From: Mesobacterium_A hydrothermale
GTDB taxonomy: Bacteria > Pseudomonadota > Alphaproteobacteria > Rhodobacterales > Rhodobacteraceae
Reading direction: 5' to 3'
DNA: 62,504 nt
NCBI RefSeq assembly: GCF_035818635.1
Contig: NZ_JAYLLH010000025.1
Coordinates: 1 to 62,504, forward strand
Shown here: piece by piece, positions 8,718 through 17,733 of the stretch
How the letters are laid out: each line of letters begins with the position of its first letter
Numbering within the stretch: the stretch's first letter is position 1
The notes under the pieces: model-generated
What the model was told of the DNA's origin: nothing
The model's input: the letters and a program-made list of their open reading frames with translations, nothing else
Databases searched by the model: none
Translations under genes and position numbers: made by a program

Positions 8718-11153
8718 TCAGAAATCCAGGTTCTCGACGCTCAGGGCGTTCTGCTGAATGAATTCGCGGCGCGGCTCGACCACGTCGCCCATCAGCTTGG
8801 TGAACAGGTCATCGGCTTCGGCCACGTCGTCGATCCGCACCTGCAACAGCGTCCGCGCATCCGGGTCCAGCGTGGTTTCCCACAGCTGGCCGGGGTTCAT
8901 TTCGCCCAACCCCTTGTAGCGCTGAAGGGCAAGGCCCTTTTCGCCCTCTTCCAGGATCGCGGCCAGCAGATCCAGGGGGCCATGGATCAACTGCCGCCGG
9001 TCCTTGCGTTCCAGCGTGGCCGGCTGTTCATAGACCGCCCGCAAAGACTGGGTGAAACTGCCCGTCCTGCGCGCCTCGCCCGACCGCAGCATCGGGCCGT
9101 CCAGCGTCCGCACCTCTTCGACCCCGCGCAGGATTCGTGCCAGCCGGATGCCACGGTCCTGCGTGATCCGGCCGGTCCAGCCGCGTTCGTATTCACGAGC
9201 GATCAGGTCCAGCCGCTTGGCCACCGTATCGGCCACGCCTTGCAGGTTGGCATCGACCGCGCCGGGCACGAAGGCCCCGGCAATCGCCGCCTGCTCCAGG
9301 ATGTGACGCGGGTAATGCGTCGGGAAGGCATCCAGCACGCGCTTCAGTTGCCGCGCCTCGTCGACCACGCGCACAAGGTCCTGACCTATGATCGCCTCGC
9401 CGTTGCCCTGGATCAGGCGCGCGCCCTCGATCCCTTGCTGGATCAGGTAGTCATCCAGCGCCGCCTGGTCTTTCAGATAGACCTCGGACTTGCCGCGGCT
9501 GACCTTGAACAGCGGCGGCTGCGCAATATACAAAAAACCGCCCTCGATCAGTTCGGGCATCTGGCGATAGAAGAACGTCAGCAGCAGCGTCCGGATGTGC
9601 GCGCCGTCCACGTCCGCATCGGTCATGATGATGATCTTGTGATAGCGCAGCTTGGCGATGTTGAATTCGTCCCGGCCAATGCCGGTGCCCAGCGCCATGA
9701 CAAGGTTGCCAATTTCCTGGCTGCCCAGCATCCGGTCGAACCGCGCCCGTTCCACGTTCAGGATTTTCCCGCGCAGTGGCAGCACCGCCTGCGTGCCCCG
9801 GTCCCGCCCCGTCTGCGCCGAGCCGCCGGCCGAATCCCCCTCGACCAGGAACAGTTCGGTCTTGGACGGGTCCTTTTCGGAACAGTCCTTCAGCTTGGCG
9901 GCGTTGAAACTGACGTCCAGAGCGGTCTTGCGGCGGGTCAGTTCGCGCGCCTTGCGGGCGGCTTCGCGGGCCAGCGCGGCCTCGACGATCTTGCCGACGA
10001 TCTGCTTGGCCTGGGTCGGGTTTTCCTCGAACCATTCGCCCAGCTTTTCATTCATCAGCCCTTCGACCGCCGGGCGCACCTCGGAACTGACAAGCTTGTC
10101 CTTGGTCTGGCTGGAAAACTTCGGGTCCGGCACCTTGACCGACAGCACGCAGGTCAGCCCTTCGCGGGCATCGTCGCCGGTAAAGTTCACCTTTTCCTTC
10201 TTCGCGATCCCCGAGGTCTGGGCATAGCTGTTGATCGTTCGGGTCAGCGCCCCGCGGAACCCCGCAAGGTGCGTGCCGCCATCGCGCTGCGGGATGTTGT
10301 TGGTAAAGGGCAGCACCGTTTCGTGATAGCTGTCGTTCCACCACATCGCGATTTCCACGCCGATCCCGTCGCGTTCGCCCGACATGTAGATCGGTTCGGG
10401 CATCACCGCGGCCTTGGACCGGTCCAGATACTTGACGAATTCGCGCACGCCGCCTTCGAAAAACAGCTCCTTGCGCACCGGCTCCGCCGGGCGTTCGTCT
10501 TCCAGGATGATGCGCACCCCGGAATTCAGGAAGGCCAGTTCGCGCAGCCGCTTTTCCAGCGTGTCAAAACTGTACTCGAGGTTGGAAAACGTGCCGTCCG
10601 GTCGCTGGGTCTTGGCGGACGCCATGAACCGCACCTCGGTGCCCTTTTCGCCCACGGCCTCGCCGACCACGCGCAGGTGCTCGGTGGTTTCGCCGTTTTC
10701 AAACCGGGCGAAATGTTCCTTGCCGTTGCGCCAGACCCGCAATTCCAGCCAGTCCGACAGTGCGTTCACCACAGACACGCCGACGCCGTGCAGGCCGCCC
10801 GACACCTTGTAGCTGTTCTGGTCGAATTTCCCGCCGGCGTGCAGTTGGGTCATGATGACCTCGGCCGCGGACACGCCTTCCTCAGTGTGCATATCGACAG
10901 GAATCCCGCGCCCGTTGTCACGCACCGACACGCTGGAATCGGCATGGATTTTCACGCTGACAAAGTCGGCGTGCCCGGCCAGCGCCTCGTCGATGCCGTT
11001 ATCGACGACCTCGTACACCATGTGGTGCAGGCCAGAGCCGTCGTCGGTGTCGCCGATATACATGCCGGGCCGTTTGCGAACGGCCTCCAACCCCTTGAGA
11101 ACCTTGATCGAATCCGCACCGTATTCCTGGGGGTTGCCTGCCTGTTCGGACAT
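8718..11153 (-). CDS. gyrB: DNA gyrase subunit B
   Basis: An 811-residue type IIA topoisomerase ATPase subunit. The GHKL ATPase domain shows VVDNGIDEA, the DNGRGIP glycine box and GGLHGVGVSVVNALS; the TOPRIM domain shows EGDSAGGSA and the acidic MTDADVDGAHI motif; and the C-terminal segment contains QRYKGLGEMN. With GyrA (not in this window) it introduces negative supercoils using ATP, and it is the target of coumarin drugs. The start at 11153 follows AAGGGA. A consensus-like promoter lies just upstream. Confidence 0.98.
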   Translation of the reverse strand: MSEQAGNPQEYGADSIKVLKGLEAVRKRPGMYIGDTDDGSGLHHMVYEVVDNGIDEALAGHADFVSVKIHADSSVSVRDNGRGIPVDMHTEEGVSAAEVIMTQLHAGGKFDQNSYKVSGGLHGVGVSVVNALSDWLELRVWRNGKEHFARFENGETTEHLRVVGEAVGEKGTEVRFMASAKTQRPDGTFSNLEYSFDTLEKRLRELAFLNSGVRIILEDERPAEPVRKELFFEGGVREFVKYLDRSKAAVMPEPIYMSGERDGIGVEIAMWWNDSYHETVLPFTNNIPQRDGGTHLAGFRGALTRTINSYAQTSGIAKKEKVNFTGDDAREGLTCVLSVKVPDPKFSSQTKDKLVSSEVRPAVEGLMNEKLGEWFEENPTQAKQIVGKIVEAALAREAARKARELTRRKTALDVSFNAAKLKDCSEKDPSKTELFLVEGDSAGGSAQTGRDRGTQAVLPLRGKILNVERARFDRMLGSQEIGNLVMALGTGIGRDEFNIAKLRYHKIIIMTDADVDGAHIRTLLLTFFYRQMPELIEGGFLYIAQPPLFKVSRGKSEVYLKDQAALDDYLIQQGIEGARLIQGNGEAIIGQDLVRVVDEARQLKRVLDAFPTHYPRHILEQAAIAGAFVPGAVDANLQGVADTVAKRLDLIAREYERGWTGRITQDRGIRLARILRGVEEVRTLDGPMLRSGEARRTGSFTQSLRAVYEQPATLERKDRRQLIHGPLDLLAAILEEGEKGLALQRYKGLGEMNPGQLWETTLDPDARTLLQVRIDDVAEADDLFTKLMGDVVEPRREFIQQNALSVENLDF

Positions 11154-11181
11154 TCTGAATTCCCTTGCTTTTCTTTGCGCT

Positions 11182-11210
11182 TTTATAGGGGTTTGCCGGG
11201 GGGTTGTCAC
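11182..11210 (-). promoter_or_regulatory. Putative sigma70 promoter of gyrB
   Basis: On the minus strand GTGACA (11210-11205) and TATAAA (11187-11182) each match the sigma70 consensus at five of six positions and are separated by exactly 17 bases. Transcription would begin about 20 bases before the gyrB start codon, leaving room for its AAGGGA ribosome-binding site. Confidence 0.6.
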
Positions 11211-11277
11211 GCAGATGACACAAGATTTAGGGGCGCGCACACCGTGCCCGCAGGGCGTGTTTCAAACCAAACGCGCG

Positions 11278-12018
11278 CTATCCGGCGACCCGGGCCAACC
11301 GCCCGGGAATCCCCGGCGCGTCGGCCACGCCCGCCAGCCGCAGCATGTGCCAGGCCAGAACCTGATTGCTGGACAGAACCGGCAGCCCCAGCCGCGCCTC
11401 CAGCGGGGCGATGACCTCCAGCGTGCGCAGGTTGGTGCAGGACAAGAACAGCGCGTCGATCCCGCCCCGGGCCGCCAAGGTTTCTGCCGCGTTGCAGATC
11501 GACGGCGCGTCGATGCGCACGACCCGCGCCTCTATCTCTTCCTCGAAGGACCCGAAGACAGGGGTCTCCACCCCGGCTTCGGCCAGCACCTGCCGCAGCC
11601 GGTCCGACACCTCTGCGACATAGGGCGACAACAGCCCCAGCCGGGTGATCCCCAGCGCCCCGCAGGCCGCCAGAAGCGCCGTCACCGGATCGCTGACCGC
11701 CCGCGCGTTCACGCCGTCGCGCACCATGGACGCCACCCGCGCGGTCCCGATCCCCGCCGCGCCCGAGGTGCAGGCATAGGCCACCGCGTCGAACGCCCCG
11801 CCCCGGGGCAGACGCCCGGCGGCGGCGCCCAGATGCGCCTCCATCGCGCGGATGCTGTCAGCGGTCAGTTCCTCGCCCGACGGCACCCGCGTCACCAGCC
11901 ATTCGGTGGTGGCCGGGATCATCCGGCGGAAATCGCCCTCGATGGTTTCATCCGCCTGCAGCACGATCAGCCCCAGCCGAGGCAGGTCCGCCTTGGCCAG
12001 GGAAAACGCGAACCGCAT
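11278..12018 (-). CDS. Asp/Glu racemase superfamily enzyme (maleate isomerase-like)
   Basis: A 246-residue protein of the aspartate/glutamate/hydantoin racemase fold. The two catalytic cysteines expected of maleate isomerase and related enzymes are present: Cys83 in ACTSG and Cys194 in LSCTNLRT. The second motif is very like that of maleate isomerases and arylmalonate decarboxylase relatives, so isomerisation or decarboxylation of a small dicarboxylate is more likely than amino-acid racemisation. Substrate is not determined by sequence. It follows the transglycosylase gene by three bases, so the two are probably co-transcribed, although no functional link is evident. Confidence 0.85.
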   Translation of the reverse strand: MRFAFSLAKADLPRLGLIVLQADETIEGDFRRMIPATTEWLVTRVPSGEELTADSIRAMEAHLGAAAGRLPRGGAFDAVAYACTSGAAGIGTARVASMVRDGVNARAVSDPVTALLAACGALGITRLGLLSPYVAEVSDRLRQVLAEAGVETPVFGSFEEEIEARVVRIDAPSICNAAETLAARGGIDALFLSCTNLRTLEVIAPLEARLGLPVLSSNQVLAWHMLRLAGVADAPGIPGRLARVAG

Positions 12019-12021
12019 GGC

Positions 12022-12612
12022 TCAGCGCGCCGCGCGGCAGTTCGCCAGCTGCGCCTGGTAGGTGACAGAGCGGTCCGCCACCTCTTGCGACACCCGCAGC
12101 AGCCAGGATTTGCTGTTGTGCGACCCGCGGCGATAGCCCGTGCGCCCTTCGTGATAGGCAAGGTAATGGCCGCGCGCATCGGTCAGCGGAATGCCCAGCT
12201 GGTCACGCGATTGCGCCATGTACCAGCCCATGAAATCGGTGGCGTCGCGGATGTTGTCGCGCTTGGCGCTCCATTTGCCGGTGGCGCGCTGGTATTCCTC
12301 CCAGGTGCCGTCCAGCGCCTGGCTGTAGCCATAGGCCGAGCTTTGCCGCCCGACCGGGATCACCCCCAGCTTGAACCGCAGCGGCGTGCGCGCATTGGCG
12401 ACGAATTTGCTTTCCTGATAGATGGTGGCCATCTGCACGTGCATTGGCACGCCCCATTTGCGTTCCGTCGCACGGAACGCCCGGGCATACCCTTTGCGCT
12501 GTTCCAGGATCGAACACGCATTGTCCAGGTTGCGCGGCGCCGAATAGTTGCGGCCGCCCCCGCAAGAGGCCACCAACAGGATGATCAGCAACGCGCGAAG
12601 AGATCTGCTCAT
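12022..12612 (-). CDS. Lipoprotein lytic transglycosylase-like protein
   Basis: A 196-residue lipoprotein: the N-terminus has a basic start, a hydrophobic core and a lipobox (LLVASC) giving a modified Cys17. The mature part resembles SLT-type transglycosylase domains, with the likely catalytic Glu in IYQESKF, a downstream GYSQALDGTW segment and a terminal YHEGRTGYRRG stretch. Enzymes of this family cleave the glycan strands of peptidoglycan between MurNAc and GlcNAc from the periplasmic side of the outer membrane. The start at 12612 is fixed by the signal sequence and a GAGAGGC site upstream. It leads an apparent two-gene unit with the racemase-type gene. Confidence 0.85.
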   Translation of the reverse strand: MSRSLRALLIILLVASCGGGRNYSAPRNLDNACSILEQRKGYARAFRATERKWGVPMHVQMATIYQESKFVANARTPLRFKLGVIPVGRQSSAYGYSQALDGTWEEYQRATGKWSAKRDNIRDATDFMGWYMAQSRDQLGIPLTDARGHYLAYHEGRTGYRRGSHNSKSWLLRVSQEVADRSVTYQAQLANCRAAR

Positions 12613-12861
12613 CTGCCTCTCGCTTTGGTTATTATGTTTTTCGGTGCGTGGCAGTGTAGCGGATCGGCGCAAAGGGGGAAATCACATTATTGCCTGATTC
12701 CCGGCCGCGATCGTTCCCCGGACGCAAACACTGGCTGGAATCCGCCAAAACTGCACTGTAACAGGCTGGTTCACACACTGTTTCCTTGGAAAAATGTGTC
12801 AAAAGTTGGACAAAATGCGTCTGATCATGCAGAAGGAAAGCGGGGAAAAGGAAGACTGACC

Positions 12862-13188
12862 ATGCACGCCTCTCGCGCCAAATATCACTTGGGCCAGATC
12901 GTTCGACACCGAAAGCACCCCTTCCGTGGGGTCGTGTTCGACGTGGATGCCGAATTCAACAACACCGAAGAATGGTACCAGGCGATCCCGGAAGACAGCC
13001 GGCCGAAGAAGCAGCAGCCGTTTTACCACCTGCTGGCCGAGAACGACAAGAATTACTACGTCGCCTATGTTTCGGAACAAAACCTCATCGCCGATTATTC
13101 GGGCCAGCCGGTCGAGCACCCCGACCTGCCGGACCTTTTCGGCCGGTTCGAGGATGGCAGCTACGAGTTGCAGTTCCAGATGAACTGA
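12862..13188 (+). CDS. hspQ: Heat shock protein HspQ
   Basis: A 108-residue protein matching HspQ (YccV/hemimethylated-DNA-binding fold). The family core is seen as KYHLGQIVRHRKHPFRGVVFDVD near the N-terminus, followed by QPFYHLLAENDKNYYVAYVSEQNL and the acidic HPDLPDLFG tail; the residue order is the family standard. In enterobacteria HspQ is a specificity factor for Lon protease and affects DnaA stability; the role here is inferred from that. The ATG at 12862 has AAGGA nine bases upstream. The gene is monocistronic and is followed by a clear intrinsic terminator. Confidence 0.95.
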   Translation: MHASRAKYHLGQIVRHRKHPFRGVVFDVDAEFNNTEEWYQAIPEDSRPKKQQPFYHLLAENDKNYYVAYVSEQNLIADYSGQPVEHPDLPDLFGRFEDGSYELQFQMN

Positions 13189-13227
13189 CGTTTCAGATTT
13201 GACGAGTCGCTCACTCGGTCAATCAGG

Positions 13228-13263
13228 AAGAGCCCCGCGATTCGTAGCGCGGGGCTCTTTTTT
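13228..13263 (+). terminator. Rho-independent terminator of hspQ
   Basis: AAGAGCCCCGCG (13228-13239) pairs with CGCGGGGCTCTT (13248-13259) around an eight-base loop, and the stem runs into an uninterrupted T run ending at 13263. It lies 40 bases after the hspQ stop. Read on the other strand it could also serve the end of ggt-direction transcripts, but that strand lacks a comparable T run. Confidence 0.9.
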
Positions 13264-13292
13264 GTGCGACGCATCGTGCCAGCGCGGCCCGA

Positions 13293-14870
13293 TCAGTACC
13301 CGAAGGCGCAGCCGTCCTTGCGTGGGTCCGATGCGCCTTCCAGCACACCGCTGTCGTGAATGCGGATCGCCTGAGCACCGCCGATCGGCGTGTCAGGCAC
13401 CACCACATCGTGGCCCATCTCGGCCAGTTCTGCCCGCACCGCCTCGGAATAGCCGCGCTCGACCTTCAGCTTGCCCGCATCGGCAAAGCTGCGCGGCGCG
13501 TCCAGCGCATCCTGTGGGTCCATGCCGAAATCGGCGATGTTCGACAGCACGCGCACGTGGCCGTTGGGCTGGTATTGCCCGCCCATCACACCATAGGGCA
13601 TCACCACCTTGCCGCCTTCGCACAGCATGGCAGGAATGATCGTGTGCATCGGGCGCTTGCCGCCCGCCATTTCGTTGCGGTGCCCCTCTTGCAGGGTAAA
13701 GCCCGCACCACGGTTTTGCAGCAGGATGCCGAACTTTTCCGACGCGATTCCCGATCCGAACCCGTGGAAGATCGAATAGATCAGCGAAACCGCCATCCTG
13801 TCGCGGTCGACCACGGTGATATAGATCGTGTCCTTGTGCACCGCCTCGGACAGGGCGGCGGGCCCGGCCATCGCCCGCTTGGGGTCGATCAGCGCCGCCA
13901 GCGCCCGGGCGGTGTCCATATCCAGCATATGTTCCAGCCGATCGGTCACCGACGCGTCGGCGATGAACCGGTTGCGCGCGTCATAGGCCAGCTTGGCCGC
14001 CTCCGCCTCGATATGTGCGCGCTCGGCACCAAAGGGATCCATGGCGGCGATGTCGAACTGCGCCAGGATGTTCATCAGCAAGATCGCGGTAGCGCCCTGC
14101 CCGTTCGGCGGATGCTCCATCAGCTCGCGCCCCTTGTAGAACCCGGCAATCGGGTCGCCCGGGGTGGCTTCGGCCGCGGCGAAATCCTCCAGCGTATGGA
14201 CGCCGCCCAGCGCCGTCAGCGCCGCGACCATGTCCTCGGCCACTTCGCCGGTATAGAATGCGTCACGCCCGTCTCTGGCGACGCGGCGCAGCACTTCGGC
14301 CTGCCCGGTCAGACGGAACATGTCGCCCACCTTTGGCGCCTTGCCATCCAGCAGGAACCACTTGCGCGCCGCCCCTTGCAGCACCGGTGCGTCATTGGCC
14401 CAGTCGAACGCCACGCGCGGGGCGATCGGCACGCCTTCGTCGCAATAGTGGATCGCGGGGGCCAGGCTGTCGGCCAGCCCCAGCTTGCCCCACTCTGCCG
14501 ACATCCGGCAGAAAGCGTCCATTGCGCCAGGGATCGTCACCGCCTCGGGCCCGTTCAGCGGCACCGTGGCATGGCCCGCCGCGCGCAGCGCCGCCGCGCT
14601 GGCCGCCGCGGGTGCCCGGCCCGACCCGTTCATCGCCAGAACCTGATCGCTGCCGGCCGGCGACACCAGCGCAAAGCAGTCCCCGCCGATCCCGGTCATC
14701 TGCGGCTCGCACAGGCCCAGCAGAACGGCCCCGGCAATCGCCGCGTCCATCGCGTTGCCGCCCTGTTTCAGGATGTCGATCGCCGCGCCTGCCGCCAGCG
14801 GGTGCGACGTGGCGCAGACGCCGTTCGTGGCCAGAACCGGCGACCGGCCCGGAAAATGAAAATCTCGCAT
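13293..14870 (-). CDS. ggt: Gamma-glutamyltransferase family protein
   Basis: A 525-residue Ntn-hydrolase. The precursor would self-cleave before Thr348, since TIYITVVD aligns with the TTHFSVVD start of the small subunit; the later GGKRPMHTIIP segment and VMGGQYQPNGH also match the family. GGTs transfer or hydrolyse gamma-glutamyl groups of glutathione. No signal peptide is seen, so this member appears cytoplasmic; such oxamate-amidohydrolase-like forms are common in alphaproteobacteria, and the substrate may not be glutathione. The start at 14870 (MRDFHF) is preferred over an upstream extension that would run through the structured intergenic element. Confidence 0.9.
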   Translation of the reverse strand: MRDFHFPGRSPVLATNGVCATSHPLAAGAAIDILKQGGNAMDAAIAGAVLLGLCEPQMTGIGGDCFALVSPAGSDQVLAMNGSGRAPAAASAAALRAAGHATVPLNGPEAVTIPGAMDAFCRMSAEWGKLGLADSLAPAIHYCDEGVPIAPRVAFDWANDAPVLQGAARKWFLLDGKAPKVGDMFRLTGQAEVLRRVARDGRDAFYTGEVAEDMVAALTALGGVHTLEDFAAAEATPGDPIAGFYKGRELMEHPPNGQGATAILLMNILAQFDIAAMDPFGAERAHIEAEAAKLAYDARNRFIADASVTDRLEHMLDMDTARALAALIDPKRAMAGPAALSEAVHKDTIYITVVDRDRMAVSLIYSIFHGFGSGIASEKFGILLQNRGAGFTLQEGHRNEMAGGKRPMHTIIPAMLCEGGKVVMPYGVMGGQYQPNGHVRVLSNIADFGMDPQDALDAPRSFADAGKLKVERGYSEAVRAELAEMGHDVVVPDTPIGGAQAIRIHDSGVLEGASDPRKDGCAFGY

Positions 14871-14941
14871 GTGGGAACCCCCGTCGTTTTGCCGGACAAT
14901 AGCCGCGCCGCGCGCAACGTCAATCTGTCGGGGGATTGGGT

Positions 14942-15057
14942 CCTTGGCGCCACGCACTGGGTGGGGGCTGATATCGGCGCGGCGCCAAGGGAAGCTATTG
15001 CAGCTACAGGGTCATCTATGCCCCCGCATTCCGGCAACAGTACGGAGCGAATGGGGT
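14942..15057 (-). ncRNA. Structured element copy A (paralogue of copy B)
   Basis: This ~116-bp non-coding segment can fold on a perfect 10-bp stem, CCTTGGCGCC (14942-14951) with GGCGCCAAGG (14981-14990), enclosing a loop that contains CTGGGTGGGGGCTG. It is followed (plus-strand order) by GAAGCTATTGCAGCTAC and, 99 bases from the left edge, by TACGGAG. All these blocks recur in the same order and spacing in copy B. Two stem positions differ between the copies as compensatory base pairs (T-A to C-G, G-C to A-T). On the minus strand it would be the leader of ggt, with its edge about 70 bases from the start codon. Function unknown. Confidence 0.55.
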
Positions 15058-15093
15058 TTCTTTCGGGCAACCCCACCGACCCGCCCCAAACGC

Positions 15094-15120
15094 AAAAAGC
15101 GCCCCGGTGCGGGACGCTTC
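15094..15120 (-). terminator. Intrinsic terminator downstream of structured element B
   Basis: On the minus strand AAGCGTCCC pairs with GGGGCGCTT around a five-base loop and is followed by TTTTT-type sequence (plus-strand AAAAA at 15094-15098). There is no coding gene immediately upstream on this strand, which is the main reason to think that element B is transcribed on its own. Confidence 0.7.
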
Positions 15121-15258
15121 GCGGCAGACTGCCGCTTAAGTACCTCGGCACCGGGTACTGGGTGGGGGCTGTGAAAGACCCGGTGCCGAGGGAAGCGTAT
15201 TGCAGCTACGGGTTAAGTAATGCCCTGCCTTTCTGTCCGCATTACGGAGTCAATCGGG
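15094..15258 (-). ncRNA. Structured element copy B with own terminator, candidate small RNA
   Basis: Copy B (15143-15258) has a perfect 14-bp stem, CCTCGGCACCGGGT (15143-15156) with ACCCGGTGCCGAGG (15178-15191), around a loop with the same CTGGGTGGGGGCTG block as copy A, then GAAGCGTATTGCAGCTAC and TACGGAG. Read on the minus strand it is followed by a small GC hairpin (15121-15135) and then by an intrinsic terminator (15094-15120), so a discrete minus-strand transcript of roughly 120-170 nt is plausible. I do not recognise it as a described RNA family. The loop presents CAGCCCCCACCCAG in the RNA sense, which could pair with G-rich ribosome-binding regions. Confidence 0.5.
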
Positions 15259-15347
15259 CATGTTTGCGGCTTTTGCGCAAAGCGTGGTTAACACTTCTTA
15301 AACACCCTGCCAGCGAAGCTGCCCACGGGGGAAACAGGGATGGGGCC

Positions 15348-16862
15348 ATGTCCGCAACCGCTTACACCGTGGCATTCGAAGGGGTCGAGGCGCGCCCGGT
15401 CGAGGTACAGTGCGCCGTCACGCCCGGCCTGCCCGCCTTTGCCATCGTCGGCCTGCCCGACAAGGCGGTGTCGGAAGCGCGCGAACGGGTGCGCGCGGCG
15501 CTTTCGGCACTGTCCATCGCGCTGCCGTCGAAACGCATCGCGATCAACCTCTCTCCCGCCGATATGCCCAAGGAAGGCAGCCATTTCGACCTGCCCATCG
15601 CGCTCGCTCTGCTGGCCGCGATCGACGTCGTGCCGCAGGACGCGGTGGCCCAGACCGTGGCCCTGGGGGAACTCTCGCTTGATGGGGGCCTTGTGCCCGT
15701 CATCGGCGCCTTGCCGGCCGCCATGGCCGCGGCCGAGGAAGACCGCGGCCTGATCTGCCCCCGCGCCTCGGGGGCAGAGGCCGCCTGGGTCGGCGGCACG
15801 CAGGTGATCGGCGCCAATTCCCTGCTGGATGTCGTGCGCCATTTCACCGGACAGGCGCCGCTTGCCCCCTGCGAACCGGGCGAGGTCACAGCCCCGCCCC
15901 TGACGCGCGACCTGCGCGACGTGAAGGGGCAGGAACGGGCCAAACGCGCGCTCGAAATCGCCGCCGCCGGGCGTCATCACCTGATGTTCGTCGGCACGCC
16001 CGGATCCGGGAAATCCATGCTCGCCGCCCGCCTGCCCGGCATCCTGCCGCCGCTGTCGGCGGTCGAGGCGCTGGAAACCTCGATGATCCATTCGCTTGCC
16101 GGGTTGCTGGACGAAGGCGGCATTTCCCGCACCCGTCCCTTCCGCGAACCGCATCACACCGCCTCCATGGCGGCCATCGTCGGTGGTGGGCGCGGCGCCA
16201 AACCGGGCGAAATCAGCCTCGCGCACAACGGCGTGCTGTTCATGGACGAATTCCCGGAATTCCCCCGCACCGTGCTGGAAACCCTGCGCCAGCCGATCGA
16301 AACCGGCGAGGTCATGGTCGCCCGCGCCAACGCCCATATCAAGTACCCCTGCCGGTTCCTGCTGGTCGCCGCCGCCAACGCCTGCAAATGCGGATATCTT
16401 TCAGATCCGGCCCGCGCCTGCACCCGCGCCCCGCAATGTTCCGAGGACTACTTGGGACGCATTTCCGGCCCGCTGATGGACCGTTTCGATCTGCGGGTCG
16501 AGGTGCCGCCGGTGTCCTTTTCCGACCTCGACCTGCCCGCCAGCGGCGACAGCTCGGCCACCGTGGCGGCGCGGGTCGCCGCCGCGCGCAGGGTTCAATC
16601 GGCGCGTTTCAAAGCGACTCAGGACAACCGCACCAACGCCGATGCCGAGGGGCAACTGCTGGAAGACATCGCCCGCCCCGATGCCGCAGGCCGCGACCTG
16701 CTGTTGAAGGCCGCCGACCGCTTCGGCCTGTCGGCGCGCGGCTATCACCGCATCCTGCGTGTGGCGCGCACGATCGCAGATCTGGACGGCGACACCGACC
16801 TGCGCCGCCCGCATGTGGCCGAGGCGCTCAGCTATCGCCTGACCGCCTCGGCAGAGAGTTGA
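15348..16862 (+). CDS. comM: YifB/ComM family Mg-chelatase-like ATPase
   Basis: A 504-residue member of the YifB/ComM family. The N-terminal S5-type domain (FAIVGLPDKAVSEARERVRAAL region) is followed by an AAA+ Mg-chelatase domain with Walker A GTPGSGKS and Walker B VLFMDEFPEF, a zinc-like C-x-C...C cluster (ACKCGY, APQCSED) and a C-terminal helical domain. ComM of naturally competent bacteria is a hexameric helicase that promotes branch migration during integration of transformed DNA; here that role is inferred. The ATG at 15348 is preceded by AGGGA. The 3' end overlaps the convergent esterase gene by 35 bases. Confidence 0.92.
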   Translation: MSATAYTVAFEGVEARPVEVQCAVTPGLPAFAIVGLPDKAVSEARERVRAALSALSIALPSKRIAINLSPADMPKEGSHFDLPIALALLAAIDVVPQDAVAQTVALGELSLDGGLVPVIGALPAAMAAAEEDRGLICPRASGAEAAWVGGTQVIGANSLLDVVRHFTGQAPLAPCEPGEVTAPPLTRDLRDVKGQERAKRALEIAAAGRHHLMFVGTPGSGKSMLAARLPGILPPLSAVEALETSMIHSLAGLLDEGGISRTRPFREPHHTASMAAIVGGGRGAKPGEISLAHNGVLFMDEFPEFPRTVLETLRQPIETGEVMVARANAHIKYPCRFLLVAAANACKCGYLSDPARACTRAPQCSEDYLGRISGPLMDRFDLRVEVPPVSFSDLDLPASGDSSATVAARVAAARRVQSARFKATQDNRTNADAEGQLLEDIARPDAAGRDLLLKAADRFGLSARGYHRILRVARTIADLDGDTDLRRPHVAEALSYRLTASAES

Positions 16863-17733
16863 TCCAGTCCGCGACGGCGTCCAGGGTCCGACGTGCTTCC
16901 GGCAGGAAGGTATGAAACAGAGGCCAGACATGGGGGTGATCGTGTTCGATGGTCAGCGTTACATCCACACCCTGATCCTGCAACCGGTCTGCCATCCGCC
17001 GCGAATCGTCCAGCAGGATCTCTGTATCCCCCACGCAGATCCAGACAGGCGGGGCCCCGGTGAACGGCGCGAACAGCGGGGACACGCGCGGATCGCGCGG
17101 ATCGGCCCCGTTCAGATACCACTCGGACGCGTCGCCAATGCGTTCGACGGGCAACACCGCCTCTGCCTCGGCATTCTTGACGATGCTGGCTCCGGAATAA
17201 GTCATGTCGGTCAGTGGTGACAGTGCAAAGCTGCCCAAAGGCGGCGTCAGACCCTGTCGCAGAACCTCGGCCAGCAGCGACAGCGCCAGACCGCCCCCGG
17301 CACTGTCGCCCCCAAGGATCACGCCGCCGGGCCGGTCCATCACCGCGCGGTAAACCGCCAGCGCGTCGTCGATGGCCGCCGGGAACGGATGTTCCGGCGC
17401 CTTGCGATACTTCGGCAAAACCGCCGCCACCCCGGTCTTATTCGCGAGGGTCGCCACCATCGCGCGATGGGTGTCGGGGCTGCCAAAGACATAGGCCCCA
17501 CCGTGAAAATACAGGATCAGCGGCTGGTCAGCCGCCTCTCCCGCGGTCACATGCAGCACTGGCACACCCGCGACGGTGTCACGCCGGAACCGCGCCCCGA
17601 ACGGCGCACGGAAGAACAGCCGCGACTTGATTTCAAGGCTGCGCCGCATCGCCTGTGCAGAGGTCACCCGGCGCAGATACGTCTTCTCGGTCCACCTGAG
17701 CCAAAGGTTCAGCGGCCCGAGAATCACGCTCAC
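16828..17733 (-). CDS. Alpha/beta hydrolase, HSL-type esterase
   Basis: A 301-residue esterase of the hormone-sensitive-lipase (family IV) group. The oxyanion-hole HGGA is at 77-80 and the nucleophile Ser144 lies in GDSAGG (142-147); the acid follows in the ICVGDTEILLDD region and the His in EHDHPHVW. It would hydrolyse short-chain esters. The start is the GTG at 17733, which overlaps the TGA of gshB in a GTGA arrangement, so translation is probably coupled; no ATG is available in the vicinity. It is the last gene of an rsmI-yraN-gshB-esterase run. Confidence 0.9.
   Translation of the reverse strand: MSVILGPLNLWLRWTEKTYLRRVTSAQAMRRSLEIKSRLFFRAPFGARFRRDTVAGVPVLHVTAGEAADQPLILYFHGGAYVFGSPDTHRAMVATLANKTGVAAVLPKYRKAPEHPFPAAIDDALAVYRAVMDRPGGVILGGDSAGGGLALSLLAEVLRQGLTPPLGSFALSPLTDMTYSGASIVKNAEAEAVLPVERIGDASEWYLNGADPRDPRVSPLFAPFTGAPPVWICVGDTEILLDDSRRMADRLQDQGVDVTLTIEHDHPHVWPLFHTFLPEARRTLDAVADWINSLPRRSGDS

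Noticed and set aside
13356..15347. About 660 codons in frame upstream of comM
   Set aside because: The frame runs antisense to ggt and through the structured intergenic elements; the family N-terminus starts at 15348.
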